DNA of 64,000 nt. Origin: Sphingobacterium sp. BN32 (GTDB taxonomy: Bacteria > Bacteroidota > Bacteroidia > Sphingobacteriales > Sphingobacteriaceae). The translations under genes and the position numbers were made by a program. The DNA is taken from assembly GCF_030503615.1 (NCBI RefSeq), contig NZ_CP129963.1:620001-684000 (forward strand), given 5' to 3'. Below are positions 44,066 to 53,139 of this stretch, piece after piece. A model generated the notes under the pieces. That model saw only the letters and a list, made by a program, of their open reading frames with translations. It was not told the origin of the DNA and ran no database searches. How positions within the stretch are numbered: the stretch's first letter is position 1; every line of letters begins with the position of its first letter.

Positions 44066-44629
44066 CTATACAGTCATGATATCTTTTTCTTTTAATTCAG
44101 CAAGTTGATCAACTTTTACAATATATGCATCCGTTAATTTTTGCACTTCGCCTTCACCAGCTTTGATTTCGTCTTCAGAAGCACCGTCATTTTTCAATTT
44201 CTTGATTGCTTCGTTCGATTCTTTACGGATGTTACGAACTGTAACACGACCTTTCTCAGCTTCTTCTTTTACTTTTTTCACTAGATCGCGACGACGTTCT
44301 TCTGTCAATGGAGGTACCACTAAACGAATGATATTACCGTCGTTTTGAGGATTCAAGCCGATGTTTGAGTCCATAATTGCTTTCTCGATCGCAGAAAGTA
44401 AAGATTTTTCCCATGGCTGAATAACGATTGTTCTAGCATCAGTAGTATTGATGTTACTAACTTGCGACAAGGCTGTTGCAGATCCGTAGTAATCTACGAA
44501 GATACCATCAAGCATGCCTGGGCTAGCTTTTCCAGCACGTATTTTTGTAAGTTCAGACTCGGTATGCGCGACTGCTTTAATCATTCCTTCTTTGCAATCG
44601 TCCAACTGAAGTGAAATTAATTCGTTCAT
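44066..44629 (-). CDS. frr: Ribosome recycling factor
   Basis: A 187-residue RRF that splits post-termination ribosomes with EF-G. Conserved segments: LTKIRAGKASPGMLDGI, DARTIVIQPWEKSLLSAIEKAI, PPLTEERRRDLVKKVKEEAEKGRV and NIRKESNEAIKKLKND. The length matches the family. It follows pyrH by 31 bp, in the usual pyrH-frr order, and ends at the terminator 44004-44038. Confidence 0.97.
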   Translation of the reverse strand: MNELISLQLDDCKEGMIKAVAHTESELTKIRAGKASPGMLDGIFVDYYGSATALSQVSNINTTDARTIVIQPWEKSLLSAIEKAIMDSNIGLNPQNDGNIIRLVVPPLTEERRRDLVKKVKEEAEKGRVTVRNIRKESNEAIKKLKNDGASEDEIKAGEGEVQKLTDAYIVKVDQLAELKEKDIMTV

Positions 44630-44660
44630 ATCTTGAATATAATTTATCGTAAAAAATAGA

Positions 44661-45365
44661 TTAGCTTACAATGGTACCAACGTGCTCGCCATTTGCTAGC
44701 TTCATTAGGTTGCCAGGCTTATTCATGTCGAATACGATGATAGGTAAGTTGTTTTCTTGACATAATGTGAAAGCGGTCATGTCCATAACGTTTAATCCTT
44801 TTTCATACACTTCTGTGAATGAAATATGATCAAATTTCTGAGCATTTGGGTCTTTCTCAGGATCCGCGGTGTAGATTCCATCGACGCGTGTTCCTTTTAA
44901 TACAGCATCCGCGTTGATTTCAATAGCGCGTAATGAAGCTGCTGTATCTGTAGTGAAATAAGGGTTACCAGTTCCGGCACCGAAGATAACAATACGTCCT
45001 TTTTCTAAGTGACGAACTGCTCTTCTACGAATAAATGGTTCACAAATCTGCTCCATTTTAATCGCCGTTAGTAGACGGGTCTTCATTCCTTCTTTTTCCA
45101 AAGCATCTTGCAAAGCCATGCTATTGATAACGGTTGCTAACATGCCCATGTAATCAGCTTGTACACGGTCCATTCCCGCTTTTTCAGCGCTTAAGCCACG
45201 GTAAATATTACCACCACCGATTACGATAGCGATTTCCATGCCTAGACTGTGAAGTTCTTGAATGTCTTTTGCGTATTGCTGAACGCGATTAATGTCGATT
45301 CCGTAGCTTTGTTCACCCATCAAAGCTTCTCCGCTGAGTTTTAGTAGGATGCGTTTGTATTTCAT
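44661..45365 (-). CDS. pyrH: UMP kinase
   Basis: A 234-residue amino-acid-kinase-fold enzyme that phosphorylates UMP. Motifs: [25 protein letters not shown], and [17 protein letters not shown] near the UMP site, with [12 protein letters not shown]. The start ATG 45365 is favoured because the promoter element at 45394-45401 leaves only 28 bp, and [12 protein letters not shown] follows at once. The rpsB-tsf genes that often precede pyrH are not here. Confidence 0.97.
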   Translation of the reverse strand: MKYKRILLKLSGEALMGEQSYGIDINRVQQYAKDIQELHSLGMEIAIVIGGGNIYRGLSAEKAGMDRVQADYMGMLATVINSMALQDALEKEGMKTRLLTAIKMEQICEPFIRRRAVRHLEKGRIVIFGAGTGNPYFTTDTAASLRAIEINADAVLKGTRVDGIYTADPEKDPNAQKFDHISFTEVYEKGLNVMDMTAFTLCQENNLPIIVFDMNKPGNLMKLANGEHVGTIVS

Positions 45366-45393
45366 ATTTGATTTTTGGAGTATTTCCAAAAGC

Positions 45394-45401
45394 CAAAGAT
45401 A
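45394..45401 (-). promoter_or_regulatory. -7 promoter element of pyrH-frr
   Basis: TATCTTTG on the minus strand, an exact TAnnTTTG match, in the gap between bshA and pyrH. Confidence 0.55.
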
Positions 45402-45418
45402 GGATTTTTTAACATCGG

Positions 45419-46567
45419 TTAAACAGTTTTATTCTGATTTTTTAACGATTTGATTACTTGACGGTAAAACTCCTCGTACTTAGGAACTATTTTACTCAGT
45501 TCAAAATCCTGTGCCCTGACTAGAGCATTGGCCTTAAATTCAGCGAGTGTTGCATCGTTTTCAAGAATATGGATCGCATTTTTAGCCATATCATCAATAT
45601 CGCCGATATCGCTCAGGAAACCGCTGAATCCTTGTTTATTTAACTCCGGCAAACCGCCAGTATTGGATGAAATAACAGGCACTTTACAGGCCATCGCTTC
45701 CAATGCCGCGAGTCCGAAGCTCTCCGAACCGGAAGGCATCAGAAACAAATCGGAGATCGATAAGATCTCTTCGATAGCGTCCTGTTTCCCTAAGAAACGG
45801 ATCACATCGCAGATACCTAGATCGCGGGCTAATTCCTCCGCATTCCGACGCTCCGGGCCATCCCCAACCATCAATAGTTTACTTGGAATAACCTTGTTGA
45901 CTTTTTCAAAAATTCGCACGACATCTTCCACACGTTTTACTTTCCGGAAATTGGATGTATGGACCAATATACGTTCGTTATTCGGTGCTATCGCTTTCTT
46001 GAAATGCTCATGATTCTTATTGCTGAAGCGTTGAAGATCGATAAAGTTAGGTATGACTTGAATATCTTTCGTAACATCAAAGTACTGCAGGGTTTGCTCT
46101 TTCAGGTTGTCCGAAACAGTCGTTACACCATCCGATTGATTGATCGAGAAAGTCACCACCGGGCTAAAGCTCTTGTCTTTACCTACTAACGTGATATCCG
46201 TACCGTGTAAGGTTGTTACGACGGGAATATCAATCCCATAAGTCTTCAGAATCTGTTTTGCAAGGAAAGCAACCGAGGCATGTGGAATCGCATAATGCAC
46301 ATGCAGAAGATCTAATTTTTCAAAACGAACAACATCCACCATTTTGCTGGCTAGGGCTGTTTCGTAAGGGGGGAAGTCGAACAATGGGTATTGCGCCATA
46401 GAGACTTCGTGATAAAAAAGGTTTTCGGAAAAAAAATCCAAGCGGGCAGGTTGGCTATATGTGATGAAATGTACCTGATGCCCTTCGTTGGCTAATGCTT
46501 TTCCTAATTCTGTGGCAACCACCCCACTTCCACCAAATGTTGGATAACAGACAATTCCTATCTTCAT
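45419..46567 (-). CDS. bshA: N-acetyl-alpha-D-glucosaminyl L-malate synthase (bacillithiol synthesis)
   Basis: A 382-residue GT-B glycosyltransferase of family GT4 that joins UDP-GlcNAc and L-malate, the first step of bacillithiol synthesis. It opens with [40 protein letters not shown], and the GT4 motif [25 protein letters not shown] are typical. The start ATG 46567 was chosen because it begins with this signature; the longer frame to 46678 has no support. It suggests that the organism uses bacillithiol. Confidence 0.94.
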   Translation of the reverse strand: MKIGIVCYPTFGGSGVVATELGKALANEGHQVHFITYSQPARLDFFSENLFYHEVSMAQYPLFDFPPYETALASKMVDVVRFEKLDLLHVHYAIPHASVAFLAKQILKTYGIDIPVVTTLHGTDITLVGKDKSFSPVVTFSINQSDGVTTVSDNLKEQTLQYFDVTKDIQVIPNFIDLQRFSNKNHEHFKKAIAPNNERILVHTSNFRKVKRVEDVVRIFEKVNKVIPSKLLMVGDGPERRNAEELARDLGICDVIRFLGKQDAIEEILSISDLFLMPSGSESFGLAALEAMACKVPVISSNTGGLPELNKQGFSGFLSDIGDIDDMAKNAIHILENDATLAEFKANALVRAQDFELSKIVPKYEEFYRQVIKSLKNQNKTV

Positions 46568-46659
46568 ACGTTTCGTTTTCTTCCATAAAGATAATGATGC
46601 TTTTATAAATCCGCAGGAATATTTTCCTGTGAGGTAGAAATATTCTATTTTTATTACAA

Positions 46660-47067
46660 ATGAATGAACAAACAACAAAACTGATCGAAGAGCTTCAATT
46701 TAAAACTTCAAGAGCGGGCGGAAAAGGAGGGCAGCATGTCAATAAAGTTTCTTCTAAGGTGATGCTTATCTGGAATGTTGATGCTTCTTCTATTTTTACC
46801 GACGAACAAAAGACCTTGCTCAAAGAGCGCCTAGCGAATAGAATCAATAAAGAAGGCGAACTATTGCTCGACTCTTCAAGTGATCGAAGCCAGATTAAGA
46901 ACAAAGAAATTGTTATTGAACGTTTTCTAAACATCCTAGACGATGCATTAAAGCTCGATAAACCCCGTATTCCGACCAAGATTCCCAAATCGAAAATTAT
47001 TGCCCGGCTAGATCGTAAAAAGATGCAGTCTGATAAAAAAGCTGATCGGCGCTGGCGGCATGAATAG
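46660..47067 (+). CDS. arfB: Peptidyl-tRNA hydrolase ArfB-like ribosome rescue factor
   Basis: A 135-residue release-factor-like protein with the catalytic GGQ at residues 23-25 in AGGKGGQHVNKVSSKV, and a basic C-terminal tail (KIIARLDRKKMQSDKKADRRWRHE) that enters the mRNA channel of stalled ribosomes. Length and tail match ArfB/YaeJ (ICT1 homologue). It lacks the codon-recognition domain of true release factors. It is divergent from bshA. Confidence 0.93.
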   Translation: MNEQTTKLIEELQFKTSRAGGKGGQHVNKVSSKVMLIWNVDASSIFTDEQKTLLKERLANRINKEGELLLDSSSDRSQIKNKEIVIERFLNILDDALKLDKPRIPTKIPKSKIIARLDRKKMQSDKKADRRWRHE

Positions 47068-47188
47068 CATTTTCCACTCTTTCCATATTAAAATTACCCC
47101 GCTTGATATAAGCTGTTACAAGCTTAGTGCACCTGTCCTGTGATTTTATAAACCTGACACATAGGTTGTTGCGTGTTTAAACCATTTT

Positions 47189-47230
47189 TATAACTAATAA
47201 TTTAGTTGTATAACTAAATTATTAGTTATA
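47189..47230. promoter_or_regulatory. Tandem operator palindrome of the BlaI-type regulator
   Basis: Two perfect 19-base arms (47189-47207 and 47212-47230) with a 4-base spacer. Each half is itself a dyad: TATAACTAA/TTAGTTGTA (one mismatch) and TATAACTAA/TTAGTTATA (perfect), giving two adjacent sites with half-site TATAACTAA. They lie 60 bp before the regulator gene. Confidence 0.75.
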
Positions 47231-47239
47231 CCTTAGTCT

Positions 47240-47253
47240 TATAATCGATTATA
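47240..47253. promoter_or_regulatory. Short palindrome TATAATCGATTATA
   Basis: A perfect 14-bp palindrome between the tandem operator and a 7/8 -7 match (TATATTTT, 47270-47277) ahead of the regulator gene. It may be a further, weaker site or chance. Confidence 0.35.
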
Positions 47254-47289
47254 GGCAATATTGTCTTTTTATATTTTATCAATACCATT

Positions 47290-47661
47290 ATGAACGAATT
47301 AAAAGAACTTACGAAGGCTGAGGAGCAAATCATGCAAGCGCTTTGGGACCGTGACGGGGGATTTGTGAAAGAGATCATCGATATGCTTCCCGAGCCGAAA
47401 CCTGCTTATAATACTGTTTCAACCATTATTCGGATTCTTGAAACCAAGGGTTTTGTGGATCACGAGTCTTTCGGAAAGAGCCATCGCTACTTCCCGAAGA
47501 TCCAGAAAGAAGAATACAAGAAGTTAATCACCGGAAAACTCTTGCAAGGCTATTTTGAGAATTCTGCCAGCAGCATGTTGTCTTTTTTTCTAGAAGAAAA
47601 CGAGCTGGATGTCAAAGACATGGACGAAATCTTGAAATTAATACAAAAGCATAAATCTTAA
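47290..47661 (+). CDS. BlaI/MecI/CopY family repressor
   Basis: A 123-residue winged-helix repressor. The N-terminal LTKAEEQIMQALWDRDGGFVKEIIDMLPEPKPAYNTVSTIIRILETKGFVDHE is broken here only by its known helix-turn-helix pattern: AYNTVSTI is the recognition helix and the following RILETKGFV the wing. A C-terminal dimerisation helix follows. In the family, cleavage by an M56 membrane protease relieves repression; such a gene lies 17 bp downstream. The likely operator is the tandem palindrome upstream, so it probably represses its own operon. Confidence 0.93.
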   Translation: MNELKELTKAEEQIMQALWDRDGGFVKEIIDMLPEPKPAYNTVSTIIRILETKGFVDHESFGKSHRYFPKIQKEEYKKLITGKLLQGYFENSASSMLSFFLEENELDVKDMDEILKLIQKHKS

Positions 47662-47678
47662 ACCCAACTATTGGAGCC

Positions 47679-48887
47679 ATGCTATACCTAATCCTTTCAA
47701 ATATAGCGCTGATCGTATTTTTCCTAATCTATTGGTTAGGACTGCGAAAGCTTACATTTTTCCAATGGAACAGATGGTTCCTATTGGGCAGCTTAATCAT
47801 TGCATATTTAATTCCTTTGGGACTTTATATACAAGTGCCTATGCCGGAAATGATGATTATGGAGATCCCGGAAATCGCGATCGGCACCAATCAGCAAGCT
47901 ATTGATGCTAATCAGGTATGGGCTAATCATTGGGAAATTCTGAGTATCCAGACCTTACATGCCATGTATTGGCTTGGAGTGGCTATATTCAGCGTTTGGT
48001 TCCTCTACCGAGTCGTGGCATTATTGAGGACGATCAGGGAAGGGGCTGCTAAGGGTAGCTTTTCTTTCTTTGGAAAGATTGTGCTGAGCAAGGAACTACA
48101 AGATGAGGATTTAAGGCAAGTACGAAATCATGAGCTCGAGCACGTCAAACAGGGACATTCGCTGGATATTATCTTATTAGAAATCTTTAGGCTTTTTAAT
48201 TGGTTTAATCCAATCTATCCCATATTGATTCGGGAGATGAAATTTGTGCATGAATGTATTGTCGACGAGAAACATGCGGACAATAAAGTTGCCTACGCCG
48301 AGCTCTTGCTGGCGCAGGCCATGAATACCAAAAGCGCCTTGTTGCAACACGAGTTTTCCAATAATTCATTATTGAAAAATAGAATCACTATGTTATTTAA
48401 AGAAAAAACAGCCTATAAATTTAAGGCAACATACCTTTTAACCCTTCCTGCCAGTTTATTTATGCTTTTCCTTGTGGTAAATTGTAAACAGGAAGAACAG
48501 AAAGCAGAGCCAAAAGTGGAAAAGATTACTTTACAGGATGTACCAGAGGAACGGAAATATGAGGGGACACTTATTGACAATCCCGAAATACTAGCGGATT
48601 ATCCCGGTGGCATCGATAATTTCCGAAAATTTGTACAAGAAACCTATACTTATCCGCAAGCTGCAATTGATGCCGGTGTAAGAGGAAAAGTAGTCGCAAA
48701 TTTTATCATTGGTTCAGATGGTGAGATCTCTAATATCCTTATTACGGAGGATTTAGGGCATGGAACGGGCGAGGCATTGATCGCTGCGATCGAGAAAGCG
48801 GAGAAATGGAAACCTGCTATTCAAGATGGAAAGGCCGTAGCCTCACGCTTTATGATTCCGTTGAGATTAGACCTTTCCCAACAATAA
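47679..48887 (+). CDS. M56 (BlaR1-like) membrane metalloprotease with C-terminal TonB domain
   Basis: A 402-residue membrane sensor/protease. Helices lie at about 2-20, 33-52 and 85-108; the zinc motif HELEH is in VRNHELEHVKQGHS near residue 153. A further helix lies at about 253-270. The periplasmic C-terminal part (about 305-400) is a TonB-type domain: YPGGIDNFRKFVQETYTYP, VRGKVVANFIIGSDG and KWKPAIQDGK. BlaR1 ends in a penicillin-binding sensor domain; here a TonB-like domain takes that place. It pairs with the repressor upstream. Confidence 0.93.
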   Translation: MLYLILSNIALIVFFLIYWLGLRKLTFFQWNRWFLLGSLIIAYLIPLGLYIQVPMPEMMIMEIPEIAIGTNQQAIDANQVWANHWEILSIQTLHAMYWLGVAIFSVWFLYRVVALLRTIREGAAKGSFSFFGKIVLSKELQDEDLRQVRNHELEHVKQGHSLDIILLEIFRLFNWFNPIYPILIREMKFVHECIVDEKHADNKVAYAELLLAQAMNTKSALLQHEFSNNSLLKNRITMLFKEKTAYKFKATYLLTLPASLFMLFLVVNCKQEEQKAEPKVEKITLQDVPEERKYEGTLIDNPEILADYPGGIDNFRKFVQETYTYPQAAIDAGVRGKVVANFIIGSDGEISNILITEDLGHGTGEALIAAIEKAEKWKPAIQDGKAVASRFMIPLRLDLSQQ

Positions 48888-48896
48888 AACTTTATT

Positions 48897-48945
48897 GGCT
48901 TTGCAAATGGTACCTTTTGGTAGGACTTCTTTGCAAAGCCTTTTT
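48897..48945 (+). terminator. Terminator of the BlaI/M56 operon
   Basis: GGCTTTGCAAA (48897-48907) and TTTGCAAAGCC (48930-48940) form an 11-bp stem with a 22-base loop, then TTTTTAATTTT. Confidence 0.8.
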
Positions 48946-48949
48946 AATT

Positions 48950-49225
48950 TTAAGATCCTCCCTTCAAGAATCTTAGCTCTTGTTGCAATTTCTCGATACG
49001 ATCGATCAAATTCTGTACGATTTCGATGCCCTGCACATTAAGTTCTAACTCATAATGCCAGTTAGAGAAGCGCTGTATCTGCTGTATTTGCTCCTCTTCA
49101 ATAAACTCCGTTTCCTCTTCGATGATAATCTCAATCAGGCCATTCTGATGTAATTCCTGAATAAAAGTCCGTTCAATCTTATTCGATCGGCAGATATCAA
49201 TCACCTTAAATAATGTCTTTTCCAT
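48950..49225 (-). CDS. cbpM: Chaperone modulator CbpM
   Basis: A 91-residue helical protein with the CbpM/MerR-like fold: DICRSNKIERTFIQELHQNGLIEI, an acidic EEETEFIEEEQ and a C-terminal coiled coil. CbpM binds and blocks the J domain of CbpA, limiting DnaK stimulation. It follows cbpA by 3 bp, in the order cbpA-cbpM seen in E. coli. Confidence 0.9.
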   Translation of the reverse strand: MEKTLFKVIDICRSNKIERTFIQELHQNGLIEIIIEEETEFIEEEQIQQIQRFSNWHYELELNVQGIEIVQNLIDRIEKLQQELRFLKGGS

Positions 49226-49228
49226 AGC

Positions 49229-50155
49229 TTACTTTGTTGAGTCTGCAAATTGTTGAACAAGTTTCTTTTGCTCATCCGTCAAATTTGTTGGAAGTTTCAC
49301 GTGAACCTCAGCGTATAGATCGCCAAACTCACCTTCCTTCTTATAAACAGGATATCCCTTACCCTTTAACCGAATCTTTGCGCCGTTTTGTGTTTCCGCC
49401 TTGATCTTTACATTTATCTTGCCGGTCAGCGTATTGACGATAGTCTCTCCACCGAGTAGCGCCGTTGCTAAATCAATCGAGATATTAGTATAAAGATCGT
49501 TTCCTCTGCGCTGGAAGTTCGGGTCCCCCTTAATGCTAAACGTAATATACAGGTCGCCATTTGGCCCGCCATTCATTCCCTCGCCGCCTTGCCCTTTCAA
49601 TCGGATCTTCTGTCCATCTTCTACTCCCGCGGGAATAGTGATACGAATATTTTTTCCGTTGACAGTGAAAGTTTGCTGATGCGTCTGAGAGGCTTGTAGA
49701 AGGGTCAATTCTAAGCTTGTGTTATAGTCTTGCCCTCTAAAGCCGGCACTTCTGCGGTTGGAGCCGCGCCCTGAAAAACGGCTACCAAAAAGTTCTTCAA
49801 AGAAATCCGAATATTCACCTGTATCATAATTACCGTCGTAGTTGAAATCATAGCCCTGGAAAGGGTTCTGTCTCCCAGCTCCGGCATTAGAACGTCCATA
49901 TTGCTGCTGCGCCTTTTCATACTCTTCGCCATGTTTCCAGTTTTCACCGTACTGATCATATTTCTTACGCTTTTCTGGATCAGTCAGCACCTCGTTGGCC
50001 TCGTTGATTTCTTGGAATTTCTTCTTAGCCTCCTCGTCGTTCGGATTCAAATCAGGATGAAACTTGCGGGCAAGTTTTCTATACGCTTTTTTGATATCGT
50101 CCTGGCTGGCTGTTTTATCCAATCCTAATACTTTATAGTAATCTAAAAACGCCAT
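49229..50155 (-). CDS. cbpA: Curved DNA-binding protein CbpA (DnaJ-type co-chaperone)
   Basis: A 308-residue Hsp40. The J domain (residues 4-68) carries HPD in [12 protein letters not shown], a Gly/Phe/Asn-rich linker (about 75-145) follows, and the C-terminal peptide-binding domains (about 148-305) include [35 protein letters not shown]. It has no zinc-finger domain, so it is CbpA rather than DnaJ. With CbpM downstream it forms a nucleoid-linked co-chaperone pair. Confidence 0.94.
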   Translation of the reverse strand: MAFLDYYKVLGLDKTASQDDIKKAYRKLARKFHPDLNPNDEEAKKKFQEINEANEVLTDPEKRKKYDQYGENWKHGEEYEKAQQQYGRSNAGAGRQNPFQGYDFNYDGNYDTGEYSDFFEELFGSRFSGRGSNRRSAGFRGQDYNTSLELTLLQASQTHQQTFTVNGKNIRITIPAGVEDGQKIRLKGQGGEGMNGGPNGDLYITFSIKGDPNFQRRGNDLYTNISIDLATALLGGETIVNTLTGKINVKIKAETQNGAKIRLKGKGYPVYKKEGEFGDLYAEVHVKLPTNLTDEQKKLVQQFADSTK

Positions 50156-50196
50156 ATATCTTTTTGATTTATTTTAAAACTTTCACGATCCCCTAG

Positions 50197-50404
50197 AAAC
50201 AGCAACAAGAACAAATCTTCTTGATAGCCATTGAAAACAAACACTTATCAAAACCTTTCATTTTTCCATTGAAACACAAACAAGAATGAAAGCTCTTGAT
50301 AGCCATTAAAACAAACACTTATCAAAACCTTTCATTTTTCCATTGAAACATAAACAAGAATGAAAGCTCTTGATAGCCATTAAAACAAGCACTTATCAAA
50401 AAAC
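50197..50404. repeat. Tandem repeat of about 75 bp between cbpA and the ferritin gene
   Basis: The unit begins TTGATAGCCATT and restarts at 50221, 50296 and 50370 (periods 75 and 74). The stretch 50197-50220 resembles the end of a unit, so nearly three copies are present. Units hold GAATGAAAGCTC and CTTTCATTTTTCC, which are partly inverted to each other. It fills about half of the 372-bp divergent gap. Confidence 0.85.
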
Positions 50405-50527
50405 AAGCAGTCTGCACAATTGTTTCTATGGGGTCCTATCAAATTTACAACCTTCGTGGGGATTAAAAAAGTCTAAAAATTGAAACAATATAAGATAGCT
50501 ACTGTTCAATAATAAAAAGCTGAAGCT

Positions 50528-51082
50528 ATGAACACGAATAGACTTTCAAAGGCGATGGAAACATCCCTGATCAAACAGATGACAAAAGAAAACCAAGCCT
50601 CACAGATTTATTTGGCGTTGGGGATTTGGGCCGATACAAAAGGTTATGGTGGTATTGCAAATTTTCTTTTCCGTCACGCGCAGGAAGAGCGAAATCATAT
50701 GATCAAGATTATGATGTACATTTTGGAGCGTGGGGGAGAGCCCAAGGTGGAAGCCGTCGAGGCACCGAGCAAACTGCCGAAAACGATTACCGAGTGTTTT
50801 AACATGGTGTTCGAACATGAAGTGGATAATACCAACGCAATTTACAATTTGGTGAATCAGTCGATGGACGAGAAAGATTGGGCGACTTGGAACTTCGCGC
50901 AGTGGTTCGTGAAGGAGCAGATTGAAGAAGAAAAACTGGCGCTTCAATTAATCGATAAATTGAAGATTGCCGGTGGTGATCGCGCTTCGGATGAGTCTCT
51001 TTTCAATTTGGACAAATTCCTAGAAAATGCACCCGATGAGGTAACATTGGCTAGAGAATCAACTGCTGAAAACCCAGAATAA
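50528..51082 (+). CDS. ftnA: Ferritin
   Basis: A 184-residue four-helix-bundle iron store. The ferroxidase ligands are in ENQASQIYLALGIWADTKGYGG and RHAQEERNHMIKIMMYI (EExxH), and the second half has EHEVDNTNAIYNLV and WFVKEQIEEEK. It is a classical non-heme ferritin without the heme-binding Met of bacterioferritin. It is divergent from cbpA. Confidence 0.95.
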   Translation: MNTNRLSKAMETSLIKQMTKENQASQIYLALGIWADTKGYGGIANFLFRHAQEERNHMIKIMMYILERGGEPKVEAVEAPSKLPKTITECFNMVFEHEVDNTNAIYNLVNQSMDEKDWATWNFAQWFVKEQIEEEKLALQLIDKLKIAGGDRASDESLFNLDKFLENAPDEVTLARESTAENPE

Positions 51083-51110
51083 AAAAGTTCTCTATTAATC
51101 TTAATAATGT

Positions 51111-51140
51111 AGGGTTGGGCGCTTGCGTCCAACCCTATGC
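51111..51140 (+). terminator. Terminator of the ferritin gene
   Basis: AGGGTTGG (51111-51118) pairs with CCAACCCT (51129-51136) with some inner pairing, then GCTTTTT, about 30 bp after the stop. Confidence 0.75.
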
Positions 51141-51208
51141 TTTTTAAAGACTTTTAAACAAATTTATCAATCTACTGATAAGCTGGATGATAAGATGAGG
51201 GTTCATAG

Positions 51209-51994
51209 CTATTGTTTTTTAACGTTTCGCTCGTTGTAGTAATCCGTATTTCCGGTCAATATAAGTTTCCCGAAGGTTTTTAATCCTAGAGGATGAATAA
51301 TATTACTGCGACCCTGTAGTTTGATGTTCGCCGTATCGGCAACATAGGATTCTAAGAAATCCAATCGTGCGTTGTTAAGTGTCGCGTCGAAGTGGGCAAA
51401 TGAAAAGGTTACTAAACGAATGACGGATTCTTCCTTTCCAACCAGTTGGAACTTCGGGTCTAAATACTCTTGAGCGCCTACTTCTCCCCATAATTGGAGA
51501 TTGCTGCCTTTTCCTACAATTACTTTGTTGAGCCCCTGGAATACGCTGTCTGCCGAAATGATTGACATGGTGCCCTGGATATTGTTAAGCGTAATGGTCT
51601 TGCTGGATAAGCTGTCCAAATCAATATCATAATGTTGTGTACTTAGACCGCTTAAGGTGATCGTCATCGTATTTCCTTTGATAACCGGGTTTACGTCTTT
51701 TTTATAATAATAATTTGATCTGCTAATCTCGTTCTTCCCTTTGTTCGTGACGCGAACATTAGCGTGGTTGGCCTTATCAGTGCCGTTGATCACAATATGT
51801 TCAATATGGTTAAGGGAAACTGGTTTTGCCGTTTCAGGCTCGCTAAAGCGCATCATAAAGGAAGAGATCGGGTCCGCAGGTTCCTTTGATATCTCGTCTT
51901 TAATAAGGATAGTACCCGTCAAGGGGCGAAGAACAAAAAAGCAAAGGAATAAGGTTAACCCCGTGGCGATAATTATAATGGTGGACTTTTTCAT
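51209..51994 (-). CDS. Exported protein related to the auto-transporter adhesin head-like (DUF2807) group
   Basis: A 261-residue protein with an N-terminal membrane helix or signal segment (about 5-23) and a C-terminal beta-rich region of short repeated strands (ITLNNIQGTMSI, KVIVGKGSNLQLWGE, NARLDFLESYVAD, KLILTGNTDYYN), as in DUF2807 right-handed beta proteins. The assignment rests on this strand pattern and is moderate. Its start overlaps the GntR regulator stop (ATGA), so it belongs to the ABC operon. Confidence 0.65.
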   Translation of the reverse strand: MKKSTIIIIATGLTLFLCFFVLRPLTGTILIKDEISKEPADPISSFMMRFSEPETAKPVSLNHIEHIVINGTDKANHANVRVTNKGKNEISRSNYYYKKDVNPVIKGNTMTITLSGLSTQHYDIDLDSLSSKTITLNNIQGTMSIISADSVFQGLNKVIVGKGSNLQLWGEVGAQEYLDPKFQLVGKEESVIRLVTFSFAHFDATLNNARLDFLESYVADTANIKLQGRSNIIHPLGLKTFGKLILTGNTDYYNERNVKKQ

Positions 51995-52350
51995 AATTCT
52001 ATAGCGTTATATAAGTCGGTTATTTCATCGATTGATATGTTTAACAATTTCGCTGTCTGCAAAAATCGCGGCGCTTCTTGTTCCAAAAAGCTTTCCTTGC
52101 GCAGGCGGATAATTCGATCCTGAGCATCCTCTGCAACAAAGAAACCTAAGCCTCTTTTATTGAAGATGATTTCATCCTGTTGCAGTTTTTCATAAGAGCG
52201 CATAATGGTATTCGGGTTTACCTCCAAGGTTGCACCCAGGTCACGAACCGATAGGATTTTCTCTCCGGCTACCCATTCCTTTTTCAGGATCTTCTCCATC
52301 ACCAGATCGATGATCTGTTGATAAATGGGTTTGTCATTTGTAAACTGCAT
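51991..52350 (-). CDS. GntR family regulator, YtrA type
   Basis: A 119-residue regulator with the winged-helix domain at 8-70 (PIYQQIIDLVMEKILKKEWVAGEKILSVRDLG is split by the turn; the recognition helix is TLEVNPNTIMRSYEKL) and only a short C-terminal tail of two helices. The short tail is that of the YtrA subgroup, which goes with ABC transporters. It lies between the permease and the adhesin-like gene. A 24-bp palindrome at the operon start is the likely operator. Confidence 0.92.
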   Translation of the reverse strand: MQFTNDKPIYQQIIDLVMEKILKKEWVAGEKILSVRDLGATLEVNPNTIMRSYEKLQQDEIIFNKRGLGFFVAEDAQDRIIRLRKESFLEQEAPRFLQTAKLLNISIDEITDLYNAIEL

Positions 52351-53139
52351 TTAAACCTCCTTCTCTTTTAATAAAAAATAAAAACCCACGTAACAGGCTA
52401 ATGACGCTAGTAATAAGGCGACAAGCGGGAATAGCTCCACATAAGATTCGTTGTTGATGTAGTAGGTAGTACCCGACCATACCTTTTCGAGAATTAAGGC
52501 GCCAATAATAACAGCCAGCGTATAGATGCCGATAAACTTTAAAAGACTATATTTTCTGAAATAAAGCAGCGCATACAGATATATAGGTAATAAGGCAAAA
52601 AAGAACCCTCCGAACTTCAATAAGGAATAGTTGATGTTAGCATTGTTTAGAATGCTGTTTTCGCGTATTCCTTCATATAAATAGCCCAATTTATCGAACG
52701 CTTCCGTACATACCTCCATATAACGAGTTTGCAAATAAACTTGCATCAAATAGTTCAGCAACATGATGATTAAGAGATTGGACACATAAATGATTGCCGC
52801 TGTGAACAAATAGGCTAAATAACGTTGAGCTGGACTCACCGGAAGGGTGAGTTCGTAGGACTTATAGTACAATTTGGATAAGAAAAGTAAATGTATTAGA
52901 GGTAAAACCCCTACAAGGATAAGGCTGAGATCATAAAAAGTGTATTTAGCCAACTCCATAGCAGCATTATAGTCTACCGCTCCAGATGGGCTGATCGTAT
53001 TGTCCAATAAACCGAAAATCTCATTTTCGGATAAGAGGAATACACCAACAAATCCAATCGTCGCTAGTAGCGGAATCGAGAATAATAAATAACGATTTCC
53101 TAACAAGATGCTCTTTGTGTATAAAAGGGAGGTTCTCAT
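52351..53139 (-). CDS. ABC transporter permease-type membrane protein
   Basis: A 262-residue protein with six hydrophobic segments (about 16-36, 67-90, 107-130, 170-190, 198-218 and 235-258). I see no named signature, but its place between an ABC ATPase (4-bp overlap with its end) and a YtrA-type regulator (adjoining stop and start) makes it the membrane half of that transporter. Substrate unknown. Confidence 0.8.
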   Translation of the reverse strand: MRTSLLYTKSILLGNRYLLFSIPLLATIGFVGVFLLSENEIFGLLDNTISPSGAVDYNAAMELAKYTFYDLSLILVGVLPLIHLLFLSKLYYKSYELTLPVSPAQRYLAYLFTAAIIYVSNLLIIMLLNYLMQVYLQTRYMEVCTEAFDKLGYLYEGIRENSILNNANINYSLLKFGGFFFALLPIYLYALLYFRKYSLLKFIGIYTLAVIIGALILEKVWSGTTYYINNESYVELFPLVALLLASLACYVGFYFLLKEKEV

